DNA from: Paracidovorax citrulli | Lineage (GTDB): Bacteria; Pseudomonadota; Gammaproteobacteria; Burkholderiales; Burkholderiaceae_C | Length of the DNA: 64,000 nucleotides | Direction of reading: 5' to 3' | Assembly: GCF_900100305.1 (NCBI RefSeq) | Contig: NZ_FNEY01000012.1 | Location: forward strand, 62,001 to 126,000 | Part shown: in pieces, positions 18,259 to 27,576 of the stretch | Layout: each line of letters begins with the position of its first letter | Numbering within the stretch: the stretch's first letter is position 1 | Notes under the pieces: model-generated | Told to the model about the DNA's origin: nothing | The model's input: only the letters and a program-made list of their open reading frames with translations | Database searches by the model: none | Program-made: the position numbers and the translations under genes

Positions 18259-19059
18259 ATGAGCACCGCAGCGGGCGCCCTCCCGGGATGGACCGGCCGG
18301 CTGTGGCGCGCCTCGCGCGGCTGGGCCCTGGCCTGGTGGCGCATCGTCCACCTGGGGGCGGTGGTGGCGGTGCTGATGCTGTCGCCGTCCAGCTACGGCC
18401 GGTTCACCCGCGCGCGCCTGGCCCGGCACATGTATCTCGATACGGCGCCCCTGCTGCTGGGCTTCACCGCGCTGGTGGCGCTCATCTGTCTGGTGGTGAC
18501 GCACATCGTCGTCATCACGGCGCGCAGCTACGGCCTGTCGCACTATGCGCTGCAGATGGTGGTGCGGGTGCTCGTGCTGGAGCTGATCCCGCTCACGGCG
18601 GCACTGTTCGTGGCGCTGCGCACCACGATCCCCGGCGGCACGCAGCTGGCCCTCATGCGGCAGTCGGGCCACTGGGATGCGCTGCGCGCGCGCGGTGCCG
18701 ACCCTGTCCGCGTGGAGCTGCTGCCGCGCGTCGTGGCCGGCATGTATGCCAGCATCACGCTCGCCGCGCTGTCGTGCGTGGTCGCCCTCGTGATGGCCTA
18801 CCTGGGCGTCTATGGCGCGAGCACGGCGGGCGTGCCCGCCTACACCCGCATGTTCGGGCAGGTGTTCACGCCGCCCCTCACCCTGTTGTTCGTGCTCAAG
18901 ACGCTGCTGTTCAGCCTGGCCGTCGCGCTCATTCCCATGGCCGCGGGCCTGCATGCCACGGGCGACCCGCGCGCGCGCTCCGAACTCGGCGGCTTCGCGC
19001 GGATGTTCGCGGTGCTGCTGCTGATCGAGATCGCATCGCTCATGGGCAACTACTACTGA
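18259..19059 (+). CDS. MlaE-family ABC permease
   Basis: 266-residue inner-membrane permease of the MlaE/YrbE family, the membrane unit of MCE lipid transporters that move phospholipids between the membranes. About five hydrophobic segments are visible, with the family regions ELIPLTAALFVALRTT and AALRARGADPVRVELLPRVV, the latter holding the short EAA-like loop (the first few residues read DALRARG). The start is preceded by GGAGGAGGG. The MCE gene follows after 26 nt. An MlaF ATPase gene, normally next to it, is not in this cluster. Confidence 0.85.
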   Translation: MSTAAGALPGWTGRLWRASRGWALAWWRIVHLGAVVAVLMLSPSSYGRFTRARLARHMYLDTAPLLLGFTALVALICLVVTHIVVITARSYGLSHYALQMVVRVLVLELIPLTAALFVALRTTIPGGTQLALMRQSGHWDALRARGADPVRVELLPRVVAGMYASITLAALSCVVALVMAYLGVYGASTAGVPAYTRMFGQVFTPPLTLLFVLKTLLFSLAVALIPMAAGLHATGDPRARSELGGFARMFAVLLLIEIASLMGNYY

Positions 19060-19085
19060 TTGACGCTTTCCCCGGACCGCTTCCG

Positions 19086-20102
19086 ATGAACGACCACCCA
19101 TCCCCGCCGCCGCACTCCCGTGACGGCCCGCCCGCCCCCGAACCGGCCGATGCGCTGCTGGGCCCCGTGGCCCACCTGGAGCGCAAGGCCGCCGCGCTGC
19201 TGCTCTTCACCCTGGCGCTGATCATCGGCTCGGGCCTGTACCTGCTCTACGCGCGCGGCGTGTTCGAGCCCACGCAGCAACTGGTGCTCACCGCCGACGA
19301 TTCCGAAGGCGTGGTCGCCGGCATGGACATGACGTTCTCGGGCTTTCCCATCGGCCGGGTCCGCCGCACCGAACTGGCCGAGGGCGGCGACGTGCGCATC
19401 CTGATCGACGTGCCGCGCAAGGACGCGCACTGGCTGCGCGAATCGAGCGTGTTCACCCTGGTGCGCGGCATCGTGGGCGGCACCACGATCAAGGCCTACA
19501 GCGGCATCCTGACCGATCCGCCCCTGCCCGACGGCGCGGTGCGCCCGGTGCTGCGCGGCGATGCCACCGCCGAGATCCCGCAGCTCATGTCGGCCGCGCG
19601 CGAACTGCTCTCCAACCTGCAGGCCCTCACCGCGCAGGATGCCGCGCTGGGCGGCACGCTGGCCAATGTGCGCACCCTCACCGAACGGTTGAACGCGCCC
19701 GGCGGCGCCCTGGGCGTGCTGATGGGCAGCGAGGCCGAGGCGCGCAAGATCGCCACCACGCTGGACCGCACCAACCAGTTGCTGGCGCGCATCGACGGCA
19801 TGGCCGCCAAGGCGGACCGGCAAGTCTTCGGCACGGCCGGCGAGGCGGGGCTCGTCACCGACGTGCGCGCCACCGTGGTGCAGCTCAACGGCCTGCTCGC
19901 GGACACGCGCCAGAGCCTGGCCAAGGTGGATGCCGTGCTGGCCGAAGCCCAGGCCATCGGGGCCAACGCCCGCGAGGCCACCACCGACCTCGGCGCCCTG
20001 CGCGCCGATGTGGAAAGCAACCTGCGCAAGGTCGAGAGCCTGGTCAACGAGATCCAGCGCAAATGGCCCTTCGCGCGCGACACCCGGATCGAACTGCCAT
20101 GA
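19086..20102 (+). CDS. MCE (MlaD-like) lipid transport protein
   Basis: 338-residue protein with one N-terminal membrane anchor (residues 35-55) and a periplasmic MCE domain from about residue 65 (LTADDSEGVVAGMDMTFSGF, then PIGRVRRTEL). A long helical C-terminal region (about 175-338) is rich in Leu and Ala and probably oligomerises into the tunnel or needle seen in this family. It is the substrate-binding unit of an MCE transporter. Its stop overlaps the start of the lipoprotein gene (ATGA at 20099-20102). Confidence 0.87.
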   Translation: MNDHPSPPPHSRDGPPAPEPADALLGPVAHLERKAAALLLFTLALIIGSGLYLLYARGVFEPTQQLVLTADDSEGVVAGMDMTFSGFPIGRVRRTELAEGGDVRILIDVPRKDAHWLRESSVFTLVRGIVGGTTIKAYSGILTDPPLPDGAVRPVLRGDATAEIPQLMSAARELLSNLQALTAQDAALGGTLANVRTLTERLNAPGGALGVLMGSEAEARKIATTLDRTNQLLARIDGMAAKADRQVFGTAGEAGLVTDVRATVVQLNGLLADTRQSLAKVDAVLAEAQAIGANAREATTDLGALRADVESNLRKVESLVNEIQRKWPFARDTRIELP

Positions 20103-20803
20103 GCCCCGCACCCACGTTCCGCCGGCCTGGCCTGTCCGGGCGTTACGGCGCGCTCCTGGCCGCGATGCTGGCTGCCGCGCTGGCCACCGGCTGCGCCCAG
20201 CGTCCCCCTGCGCCAGAATGGGAATTGAATGCCCGTGGCGCCGCCGACCGCGCCACGCAGGCCTACCTGTCCGGCAACGACCGCGTGGCCGCGCAGGAAT
20301 GGCGGCGCGCCCGGGAAGAAACCGCCCGCACCGCGCGGCCCGACCTGCTGGCCCGTGTCGTGCTGCTGGAGTGCGCCACGCGGGTCGCCAGCCTGGCGCA
20401 GGTGGGATGCCCCGACTTCGCCCCCCTGCGTGGCGGTGCGGCCGCGGCCGAACGTGCGTACGCGGACTACCTGGAAGGCCGTGCCGGCGGGGCGGAGGCC
20501 GGACTCCTGCCGCCGGCCCAGCGGGCCGTGCAGGCCGAAGGTACCCCGGCGCTGGCCGGGGTGGCGGATCCGCTGGCCCGGCTGTTGGCCGCCGCGGTAC
20601 TGCATGTACGGGGACAAGGCGGTCCCGACGTGTCGCAGAACGCCATCGATGCAGCGTCCTCCCAGGGATGGCGCAGGCCGCTGTTGGCCTGGCTGCTGCT
20701 GGCAGAACGGGAAGCCCGGGCCGGGGGCGACGCCCGGCGGGCGGACCAGCTACGGCAGAGGGTGGATGTGCTCGGGCAGGGAGAGGCCGCAGGGGTGCGG
20801 TAA
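20099..20803 (+). CDS. lipoprotein of the MCE operon
   Basis: 234-residue predicted lipoprotein with lipobox LATGCAQ (Cys32). The mature part is helical and Ala/Arg-rich (RGAADRATQAYLSGNDRVAA and following), resembling TPR-like hairpins. It does not show the ABC-transport auxiliary lipoprotein signature well enough to name. Coupled to the MCE gene by an ATGA overlap, so it is likely a subunit of the same envelope transporter. Confidence 0.75.
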   Translation: MSPAPTFRRPGLSGRYGALLAAMLAAALATGCAQRPPAPEWELNARGAADRATQAYLSGNDRVAAQEWRRAREETARTARPDLLARVVLLECATRVASLAQVGCPDFAPLRGGAAAAERAYADYLEGRAGGAEAGLLPPAQRAVQAEGTPALAGVADPLARLLAAAVLHVRGQGGPDVSQNAIDAASSQGWRRPLLAWLLLAEREARAGGDARRADQLRQRVDVLGQGEAAGVR

Positions 20804-20820
20804 TCCGCTGCCCGACAGCT

Positions 20821-20842
20821 CCGGGCCAGCCCAGGGGCCCGG
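20821..20842. terminator. GC-rich hairpin between converging genes
   Basis: CCGGGCC (20821-20827) and GGCCCGG (20836-20842) form a perfect 7-bp stem with an 8-nt loop, 18 nt after the lipoprotein stop. There is no T-run on either strand, so intrinsic termination is doubtful. Confidence 0.35.
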
Positions 20843-20871
20843 CAGGCTCCCGAAGTGTCCGGCAGTCGCGC

Positions 20872-21057
20872 TCAGGGCGAGGTAATCGGATCGCCCGGCA
20901 GGAACTGCTCCAGATCCTGCGGGATGCGCACCAGGGAATCCGCCGCCTGAACGGCTTCGTCGGGGACCAGGTTCATCGCCGTGGCCGCCACCGCCAGCAA
21001 TACCGTGGTGGTGAACGCGATCAACGCGCGGGGGCCGGTGTAGCGGTTGCGTTGCAT
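20872..21057 (-). CDS. small membrane-anchored protein
   Basis: 61-residue protein of no known family. Residues 11-28 (ALIAFTTTVLLAVAATAM) form one membrane segment or uncleaved signal. The remaining 33 residues (ADSLVRIPQDLEQFLPGD) are acidic and face the periplasm if the N-terminus is inside. A good Shine-Dalgarno, AAGGAG, lies 7 nt before the ATG, which is the main reason to accept it as a gene. It converges on the MCE operon. Confidence 0.6.
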   Translation of the reverse strand: MQRNRYTGPRALIAFTTTVLLAVAATAMNLVPDEAVQAADSLVRIPQDLEQFLPGDPITSP

Positions 21058-21146
21058 GGCAGTCTCCTTGGTACGGATCGGTCGATGGGCACGTGATGCG
21101 TGGTGTGGGATCCATTACATGCCGGCCGGCCGCTCGCGTCTGTCGG

Positions 21147-21166
21147 ACACGTCCTCGCGGACGTGT
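21147..21166. promoter_or_regulatory. inverted repeat upstream of small membrane protein gene
   Basis: ACACGTCC-TCGC-GGACGTGT is a perfect 8-bp inverted repeat in the 167-bp space between the small membrane protein gene and the NAD(P)HX repair gene. It could be an operator for the small gene or a hairpin downstream of the repair gene. There is no T-run. Confidence 0.35.
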
Positions 21167-21224
21167 GCTGCAACGGGAGTTACCCCTGGTTTCGTTCCGC
21201 GGGATGTCTTGCAGGACGGCAGGG

Positions 21225-22772
21225 TTATCCGCCGGACGCCGGAACCAGCCGGCGGGCCAGGGCGGAAGCCGTCAGTGTGCTGCCCGAAGGCCAACGGTCG
21301 GCCGCCCATCCATGGGCGTGACAGGCCGCGGAAGCCGCCTCGAACGCTGCGTCCGGGCCCTTCCCGGGCCGGCCCGCCCACAGCGCGCCCAGGAATCCTG
21401 CCAGCACGTCGCCCGTGCCCCCCGTCGCCAGGCGTCCGTTGCCCGTGGGATTGACGTGCACCGGCCGGTCCGGCGCGGCCACGACGCTGCCGGAACCCTT
21501 GAGCACGACCGCGCAGTGGAAACGCTCGGCCAGTGCCCGGGCGGCACCCAGCCGGTCGGCCTGCACGGCGGCCGTATCGGTGCCCAGCAGCCGCGCGGCC
21601 TCCAGGGGATGGGGCGTGAGCACGGTGGGCAGCGGGCCATGGCGTGGAGCGCGCCCGCGCAATTGCGCTGCCAATGAGGTGTCGCGGGCTATCGCGTTCA
21701 GCCCGTCCGCGTCCAGCACCAGCCGGGGCGCCTCGGCCAGCACGCGCGGCAGCACGCCCCGCACGGCCTCGCCCCCGCCGCAGCCGCAGACCACGGTGGC
21801 ACCGCCGAGTTCGAGGGCGTCGAAGCGGCGCAGCATGCATTCCGGTTGCAGCGGGTCCACGGGCAGGGTGTCCGTTCCGCTGGCGTCCAGCAGCGCCACC
21901 ACCACCCGCCCCGCGCCGCCGTGCAGCGCCGCGGAAGCCGCCAGCAGCGCGGCCCCGGTCATGCCCTGGCCCCGGGTACCGATGGCCTCGCCCCCCACCA
22001 CGGCCACGTCGCCATGGCTGCCCTTGTGGGAGGCATGTGCCCGCCGCACGGGTTCGCCGGGGCCGGCCAGCCACGCCGGCGGGGGCTCGGCCGACACGTC
22101 CACGCCCAGGTCGTCCCACCAGACCGCGCCCGCGGCATCCCGGCCCTGGCCGGTGAACCACCCGGGCTTGAGGGTCAGCAGCCCCAGGGTGTGCCGCGTG
22201 CCCGGGCGCGCGTGCGCCGGCGGCGCGAGGCCGGGAAGGTACTGGCCCGTATCGGCCTGCAGGCCCGAGGGACCGTCCACGCAGAGGAGGGGGGCGCCGC
22301 TGTCCTGCAGGGCGCGCAACAGCGCGGCCAGCTCCGGCGAAGGGGCGCCGCTGCGGTTCTCCGCCCCGATGCCCAGCAGGGCATCGATGCACAGATCGTC
22401 CGGCCCGAGATCCGGGGGCGGTCCTTCAACGAAGGGCACTTGTGCGGCCCGGGCGCGTTCCCAGGCCCGGCGTGCGTCGGCGGGGGCGGCGTCCGGCCGG
22501 CCCAGCCAGGTCACCTGCACCCGCACGCCGCGGCACGCCAGCTGCGCCGCCGCTTCGAGCCCGTCGCCGCCGTTGTTGCCGCCGCCGCAGGCGATCCACA
22601 CCTGCCGCGCGTGCGGCGCCACCGCCTGCGCCAGGCGCGCCACCGCCAGCCCCGCGCGCTCCATCAGCGTGCCGGCCGGCAGCGATCGCAGCGCGGCCTG
22701 CTCGATGCGGCGGGTCGCCGGGACGTCGAACAGGGGATGGGGACGGTCGGGTTCGATGCGGATCATGGACAT
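21225..22772 (-). CDS. nnr: bifunctional NAD(P)HX epimerase/dehydratase
   Basis: 515-residue repair enzyme that epimerises hydrated NAD(P)H (S/R-NAD(P)HX) and dehydrates it with ADP. The N-terminal YjeF-type epimerase domain holds IACGGGNNGGDGLEAA (about residues 60-75). The C-terminal ribokinase-like domain carries NPTGNGRLATGGTGDVLAGF, with the catalytic Asp in GTGDVL. A Gly-rich block (VAVVGGEAIGTRGQGMTGAA) marks the start of the second domain. Both halves are complete and in frame. The first of two closely spaced ATGs (22772) has AAGGAAGG upstream. Confidence 0.92.
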   Translation of the reverse strand: MSMIRIEPDRPHPLFDVPATRRIEQAALRSLPAGTLMERAGLAVARLAQAVAPHARQVWIACGGGNNGGDGLEAAAQLACRGVRVQVTWLGRPDAAPADARRAWERARAAQVPFVEGPPPDLGPDDLCIDALLGIGAENRSGAPSPELAALLRALQDSGAPLLCVDGPSGLQADTGQYLPGLAPPAHARPGTRHTLGLLTLKPGWFTGQGRDAAGAVWWDDLGVDVSAEPPPAWLAGPGEPVRRAHASHKGSHGDVAVVGGEAIGTRGQGMTGAALLAASAALHGGAGRVVVALLDASGTDTLPVDPLQPECMLRRFDALELGGATVVCGCGGGEAVRGVLPRVLAEAPRLVLDADGLNAIARDTSLAAQLRGRAPRHGPLPTVLTPHPLEAARLLGTDTAAVQADRLGAARALAERFHCAVVLKGSGSVVAAPDRPVHVNPTGNGRLATGGTGDVLAGFLGALWAGRPGKGPDAAFEAASAACHAHGWAADRWPSGSTLTASALARRLVPASGG

Positions 22773-22831
22773 GCGGCAGGCCTTCCTTCGGGAGGCCATT
22801 GTGGCCCGCTCCGTGGCCCGCGCCGCGCCGG

Positions 22832-24079
22832 TCAGAACCTGCGCAGGCCGAAGGGCTGCAGGTCCGTCTCCGGCACCCGCTGGGCGACCAGGTCGGCCAC
22901 CGCGCGGGCGCTGCCGCAGGCCAGGGCCCAGCCGCACGCGCCGTGCCCTGCATTGATCCACACACCGGGCGCGCCGGCGGCGCCGACCACCGGCAGCCCG
23001 TCCGGAAGCATGGGCCGCGCGCCGCGCCAGGTCTGTACCTGCGGCGATGACCACTGCGCACCGCCGGGGAACCAGCCCGATGCCGCGTTGTAGAGCGTCT
23101 GCAAGGTGGGGGCATGGGGCGCGCCGCCGCCGGGGCCCAGTTCCGCCCCGCCGGCCACCCGCACCCGCTGCCCCTGCCGGGTGACGGTGATGCGGTGCAG
23201 CGGGTCGATCACCGTGCCCTGCGGGGCGTGGGTGTCCTCGCGCACGGGGGCGCTCAGGGTGTAGCCGTGCAGCGCCGCCAGCGGCATCGCGGTGCCGGTG
23301 CCCCGCAGCAGGGCGGCGGCCGACACGCCCGCGCACACCACCACCGCGTCGAAACGGCGTGCGTCGCGTTCGCCGGCCAGCCGCACGCCGGCCGGACCTC
23401 CCTGCAGTGCCTCCACGCGCGACTGGAACAGGAACTGCACGCCGCGCTCCTGGGCGGCGTAGCGCAGCATCTGGGCGAAGAGGCGGCAATTGCCGGATTC
23501 GCCGTCCGGCAGATGCAGCGCGCCCGCCAGCTCGTTGTCCGACGCCAGCCCGGGTTCGATGAGGCGGGCGGTATCGGCATCCACGTCGAGCACGTTCAGC
23601 CCGGTCTCCCGCAGGATGCGTGCGGCCGGCTGCACCCGGTCCAGGTCGGCGGGCGCGCGCAGCAGCACCAGCACGCCGCGGCTGCTTTCCGGGTCCAGGT
23701 CCAGGGCCTGCGCCACCTGCCGCATGCGGATGTGGCTGTAGTGACCGAACCGGGCCAGCGCGGCGACGGAGGACTCGGCCATGCCGCCGCGCGCCGCCCG
23801 GCGGCGGCGCCACAGCCAGCGCAGGTCGGCGAGCCCGGCCCCCTGGGCCAGGCGGACGGCGGCGTGCCGGCCCAGGAGCCTCTGCCGGGCAGGGCCGCCG
23901 ACGGCCGGCGATGCCCAGGGAATCAGGGGCGCGGGGGCGAGCAGGCCCGCGTTGGCGAAGCTGGCCTCCTCGGCGGCGGCGCCGCGCTGCTCGAAGACAG
24001 TGACGGCGTGCCCGTCGCAGGCCAGTTCATAAGCGGTGGCGGTGCCGACGATTCCGGCACCGACGATGGCGATGTGCAT
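22832..24079 (-). CDS. FAD-dependent D-amino acid dehydrogenase (DadA-like)
   Basis: 415-residue FAD oxidoreductase of the DadA/DAO family. It begins MHIAIVGAGIVGTATAYELA with the dinucleotide-binding GxGxxG, and has the C-terminal family block TWRGARPMLPDGLPVVG and WINAGHGACGWALACGSARA. It would oxidise D-amino acids to 2-oxo acids and pass electrons to the quinone pool at the inner face of the membrane. Substrate specificity cannot be read. It lies 59 nt upstream of nnr in the same direction. The start at 24079 sits at the fold's first beta strand. Confidence 0.87.
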   Translation of the reverse strand: MHIAIVGAGIVGTATAYELACDGHAVTVFEQRGAAAEEASFANAGLLAPAPLIPWASPAVGGPARQRLLGRHAAVRLAQGAGLADLRWLWRRRRAARGGMAESSVAALARFGHYSHIRMRQVAQALDLDPESSRGVLVLLRAPADLDRVQPAARILRETGLNVLDVDADTARLIEPGLASDNELAGALHLPDGESGNCRLFAQMLRYAAQERGVQFLFQSRVEALQGGPAGVRLAGERDARRFDAVVVCAGVSAAALLRGTGTAMPLAALHGYTLSAPVREDTHAPQGTVIDPLHRITVTRQGQRVRVAGGAELGPGGGAPHAPTLQTLYNAASGWFPGGAQWSSPQVQTWRGARPMLPDGLPVVGAAGAPGVWINAGHGACGWALACGSARAVADLVAQRVPETDLQPFGLRRF

Positions 24080-24393
24080 GGTGGGTGGGGGCCGCCTCCG
24101 GTGGGCCGGGGCGGACCCGCTTCTGGGGTTCTGGAAGGGCCGCGGACGCCATCCGCTCCGCCGCGGGGGAGCGGATGGCGGAAGGTGCGTGCGGCCCGGT
24201 ATGCTAGAATCTCGGGGTTTTGCTGTGAGGGGCGCCTCTTTTGTCGGGGGCGTCAGCACCGGCGGAACATTCAAGCCAACGCAAACGCGAACCGGCCCTA
24301 TCAAGGTGCCGCCCCAGTCGAGTCGATCTTCTTTCGATCGTTGCCGGGCGGTTAGCGGGGCCGGATTTTAGACCCAACCTTTGGAGAATACCC
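24080..24393. other. 314-bp divergent region, rpsB promoter and leader
   Basis: No gene is seen. It separates the DadA-like gene (minus) from rpsB (plus). It holds the extended -10 promoter at 24202-24210 and a transcribed leader of about 175 nt before the rpsB ATG. rpsB leaders are often autoregulated by S2; several GC-rich segments (24229-24255 and 24340-24362) could pair, but no structure is asserted. A clear promoter for the DadA-like gene was not found. Confidence 0.5.
24202..24210 (+). promoter_or_regulatory. extended -10 promoter for rpsB
   Basis: TGCTAGAAT is an extended -10 (TGn followed by TAGAAT). The -35 zone 17 bp upstream is poor, as expected when the TGn element is present. 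It lies 184 nt before the rpsB start, which implies a long leader. Confidence 0.5.
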
Positions 24394-25146
24394 ATGTCCG
24401 TCACCATGCGCGAAATGCTGGAAGCCGGTGTCCACTTCGGCCACCAGACCCGCTTCTGGAACCCCAAGATGGCCCCGTTCATCTTCGGTCATCGCAACAA
24501 GATCCACATCATCAACCTGGAAAAGTCGCTGCCGATGTTCCAGGAGGCGCAGAAGTTCGCCAAGCAGCTCACCGCCAACCGCGGCACGATCCTGATGGTC
24601 GGCACGAAGCGCCAGGCCCGCGAACTGCTGGCTGCCGAGGCGCAGCGCGCCGGCGTGCCCTATGTCGATCAGCGCTGGCTGGGCGGCATGCTCACCAACT
24701 TCAAGACCGTCAAGACCTCCATCAAGCGCCTGAAGGACATGAAGGCCCAGCAGGAAGCCGGCCTGGAGTCCATGAGCAAGAAGGAACAGCTCACGTTCAC
24801 CCGCGAGATCGAGAAGCTCGAGAAGGACATCGGCGGCATCCAGGACATGAACGCCCTGCCGGACGCCATCTTCATCATCGACGTGGGCTTCCACAAGATC
24901 GCCGTCGCCGAAGCCAAGAAGCTGGGCATCCCGCTGATCGGCGTGGTGGACTCCAACCACTCCCCTGAAGGCATCGACTACGTGATCCCCGGCAACGACG
25001 ACTCGGCCAAGGCCGTGGCGCTGTACGCCCGCGGCATCGCCGACGCGATCATCGAAGGCCGTGCCAACGCCGTGAACGACGTGGTCAAGGCCGCCGCTCC
25101 CGAAGGCTCGGACGAATTCGTGGAAGTGGAAGAATCCGCTGCCTGA
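24394..25146 (+). CDS. rpsB: 30S ribosomal protein S2
   Basis: 250-residue S2, a late-assembling small-subunit protein. The N-terminus [20 protein letters not shown], the block [15 protein letters not shown] and the C-terminal [20 protein letters not shown] are diagnostic. GGAGA lies 8 nt before the ATG. It is the first gene of the translation/envelope run, followed by an intrinsic terminator and then tsf. Confidence 0.98.
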   Translation: MSVTMREMLEAGVHFGHQTRFWNPKMAPFIFGHRNKIHIINLEKSLPMFQEAQKFAKQLTANRGTILMVGTKRQARELLAAEAQRAGVPYVDQRWLGGMLTNFKTVKTSIKRLKDMKAQQEAGLESMSKKEQLTFTREIEKLEKDIGGIQDMNALPDAIFIIDVGFHKIAVAEAKKLGIPLIGVVDSNHSPEGIDYVIPGNDDSAKAVALYARGIADAIIEGRANAVNDVVKAAAPEGSDEFVEVEESAA

Positions 25147-25180
25147 AGGCCCGGCCGCGCGACCTGTCGCGAATGAAAGA

Positions 25181-25208
25181 GGGGCTCCTGGTTAGCCCCC
25201 TTTTTTTT
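25181..25208 (+). terminator. intrinsic terminator/attenuator between rpsB and tsf
   Basis: GGGGCT (25181-25186) pairs with AGCCCC (25194-25199) around a 7-nt loop, then eight T. It is the expected partial terminator that lowers tsf expression relative to rpsB. Confidence 0.85.
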
Positions 25209-25250
25209 AGCCTTGAATCCTGTAACGAACTGAAATCTGGAGAATTACCG

Positions 25251-26147
25251 ATGGCTGCAATTACCGCTAGCATGGTTGCCGAACTGCGCGCCAAGACCGA
25301 CGCTCCCATGATGGAGTGCAAGAAGGCCCTGACGGAAGCCGACGGCGACCTGGCCAAGGCCGAGGAGCTGCTGCGCGTCAAGCTGGGCACCAAGGCTGGC
25401 AAGGCTGCCGCCCGCATCACCGCCGAAGGCGTGGTCGCCAGCTTCATCGAGGGCACGACCGGCGCCCTGATCGAAGTGAACAGCGAAACCGACTTCGTGA
25501 GCAAGAACGACAGCTTCATCGCCCTGGCCAAGGCTGCGGCCGAGCTGGTCGCCAAGCACAACCCCGCCGACGTGGAAGCCCTGGGCGCGCTGCCCTACAG
25601 CCAGGAAAGCTTCGGCCCCACGCTGGAAGAAGTGCGCAAGGGCCTGATCGGCAAGATCGGCGAGAACATGTCCTTCCGCCGCTTCAAGCGCTTCTCGGGC
25701 TCCAAGCTGGCTTCCTACCTGCACGGCACCCGCATCGGCGTGGTGGTGGAGTTCGACGGCGACGAAACCGCCGCCAAGGACGTCGCGATGCACATCGCCG
25801 CCATGAAGCCCGTGGCCCTGACCAGCGCCGACGTGCCCGCCGAGCTGATCGAGAAGGAGCGCACCGTCGCTGCCGCCAAGGCCGCCGAATCCGGCAAGCC
25901 TGCCGACATCGCCGCCAAGATGGTGGAAGGCTCGGTGCAGAAGTACCTCAAGGAAGTCTCGCTGTTCGACCAGGTCTTCGTGAAGGCCGCCGACGGCAAG
26001 CAGACCGTGGGCCAGATGCTCAAGGCCGCCAACACCACCGTGAAGGGCTTCACGCTCTACGTCGTGGGCGAAGGCATCGAGAAGAAGGTGGACGACTTCG
26101 CGGCGGAAGTGGCCGCGCAGGTGGCCGCCGCCAAGGCCGCTGCCTGA
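25251..26147 (+). CDS. tsf: elongation factor Ts
   Basis: 298-residue guanine-nucleotide exchange factor for EF-Tu. The N-terminal UBA-like domain reads [20 protein letters not shown], followed by MECKKAL. The core carries [10 protein letters not shown] (the exchange-active TDFV) and the family blocks [20 protein letters not shown] and KFLKEVSL-like [16 protein letters not shown] is 8 nt before the ATG. Length is normal for betaproteobacteria. pyrH follows after 50 nt. Confidence 0.98.
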   Translation: MAAITASMVAELRAKTDAPMMECKKALTEADGDLAKAEELLRVKLGTKAGKAAARITAEGVVASFIEGTTGALIEVNSETDFVSKNDSFIALAKAAAELVAKHNPADVEALGALPYSQESFGPTLEEVRKGLIGKIGENMSFRRFKRFSGSKLASYLHGTRIGVVVEFDGDETAAKDVAMHIAAMKPVALTSADVPAELIEKERTVAAAKAAESGKPADIAAKMVEGSVQKYLKEVSLFDQVFVKAADGKQTVGQMLKAANTTVKGFTLYVVGEGIEKKVDDFAAEVAAQVAAAKAAA

Positions 26148-26197
26148 TCCCTGGTCCCGTACAGTTCCCCGATTCCACCACCCGAAGAGAAACGCCC

Positions 26198-26920
26198 ATG
26201 TCCGTCGCCGCTCCAGCCCACAAGCGCATTCTGCTCAAGTTGTCTGGAGAGGCTCTCATGGGTGACGACGCCTTCGGCATCAACCGCGCCACCATCGTCC
26301 GGATGGTCGAGGAGATCGCCGAAGTCACGCGCATGGGCGTGCAGGTCGCGGTGGTGATCGGGGGAGGGAACATCTTCCGCGGCGTCGCGGGAGGCTCCGT
26401 CGGCATGGACCGCGCCACCGCCGACTACATGGGCATGCTGGCCACGGTCATGAATGCCCTCGCGCTCGCCGATGCCATGGACAAGCAGGGCCTCATCGCC
26501 CGCGTGATGTCGGCCATCGGCATCGAGCAGGTGGTGGAGCCGTACGTGCGGCCCAAGGCGCTGCAGTACCTGGAAGAGGGCAAGGTCGTGGTGTTCGCCG
26601 CGGGCACCGGCAATCCCTTCTTCACGACGGACACCGCCGCCGCGCTGCGCGGCGCCGAGATCGGCGCCGAAGTGGTGCTCAAGGCGACCAAGGTGGACGG
26701 CGTGTACACCGCCGATCCCAAGAAGGATCCGACGGCGACGCGCTATACCAAGCTCACCTTCGACGAGGCCATGTCGCGCAACCTCGGCATCCTCGATGCC
26801 ACGGCGTTCGCGCTCTGCCGCGACCAGAAGCTGCCCATCCGGGTCTTCTCGATCGTGAAGCACGGCGCGCTCAAGCGCGTGGTGATGGGCGAGGACGAAG
26901 GAACGCTGGTGTACGCTTGA
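26198..26920 (+). CDS. pyrH: UMP kinase
   Basis: 240-residue hexameric bacterial UMP kinase (amino-acid kinase fold) making UDP from UMP and ATP. Seen: [15 protein letters not shown] at the start, [31 protein letters not shown] and [19 protein letters not shown]. It is one gene downstream of tsf and upstream of frr, the conserved order. The ATG at 26198 follows GAAGAGAAA, a weak Shine-Dalgarno. It supplies UDP precursors for the cell wall and lipid A genes that follow in the run. Confidence 0.98.
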   Translation: MSVAAPAHKRILLKLSGEALMGDDAFGINRATIVRMVEEIAEVTRMGVQVAVVIGGGNIFRGVAGGSVGMDRATADYMGMLATVMNALALADAMDKQGLIARVMSAIGIEQVVEPYVRPKALQYLEEGKVVVFAAGTGNPFFTTDTAAALRGAEIGAEVVLKATKVDGVYTADPKKDPTATRYTKLTFDEAMSRNLGILDATAFALCRDQKLPIRVFSIVKHGALKRVVMGEDEGTLVYA

Positions 26921-26990
26921 CGCCCGACTGCACCGTGCCCGCGGCGGCTTGGCGCCGACCCGGGCGACGGATGCGCGCACAGGAGAACAC

Positions 26991-27551
26991 ATGACGATTG
27001 CCGACATCAAGAAAAACACCGAAGCCAAGATGGACCAGTCCATCGTGGCCTTCAAGAACAATCTCGCCAAGATCCGCACCGGCCGTGCGAATCCGGCGCT
27101 GCTCGACTCCGTCCAGGTCGAGTACTACGGCTCCATGGTGCCGCTGTCGCAGGTGGCGAACGTGTCGCTGATCGACGCGCGCACCATCAGCGTCCAGCCC
27201 TGGGAAAAGGGCATGGGCGCCAAGATCGAGAAGGCCATCCGCGAAAGCGAGCTGGGCCTGAACCCCGCCTCCATGGGCGACCTCATCCGCGTGCCGATGC
27301 CGCCGATGAGCGAGGAGCGCCGCAAGGAGATGACCAAGCTCGCGCGCAACGAAGGCGAGGGCGCCAAGGTGGCCGTGCGCAACCTGCGCCGCGACGCCAA
27401 CGAATCGGTCAAGAAGCTCGTGAAGGACAAGCTCGCTTCCGAGGACGAGCAGAAGCGCGCCGAAGCCGACATCCAGAAGGTGACCGACAAGCACATCGCC
27501 GAAGTCGATGCGCTCGTGGCCGCCAAGGAACAGGAAATCATGGCGGTCTGA
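26991..27551 (+). CDS. frr: ribosome recycling factor
   Basis: 186-residue factor that, with EF-G, splits the post-termination ribosome. The three-helix bundle and the tRNA-mimic shape are implied by [20 protein letters not shown] and [18 protein letters not shown], followed by [18 protein letters not shown]. Length is exactly typical. AGGAGA lies before the ATG at 26991; the frame upstream to 26949 is not conserved. uppS follows after 25 nt. Confidence 0.98.
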   Translation: MTIADIKKNTEAKMDQSIVAFKNNLAKIRTGRANPALLDSVQVEYYGSMVPLSQVANVSLIDARTISVQPWEKGMGAKIEKAIRESELGLNPASMGDLIRVPMPPMSEERRKEMTKLARNEGEGAKVAVRNLRRDANESVKKLVKDKLASEDEQKRAEADIQKVTDKHIAEVDALVAAKEQEIMAV

Positions 27552-27576
27552 TCGGCCCGTTGCACGGGTTCGATCG

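Noticed and set aside
18259-20102. Reading the MlaE/MCE genes as a virulence mammalian-cell-entry operon
   Set aside because: The MCE name is historical; in Gram-negative bacteria these are lipid-trafficking proteins, and nothing here suggests virulence.
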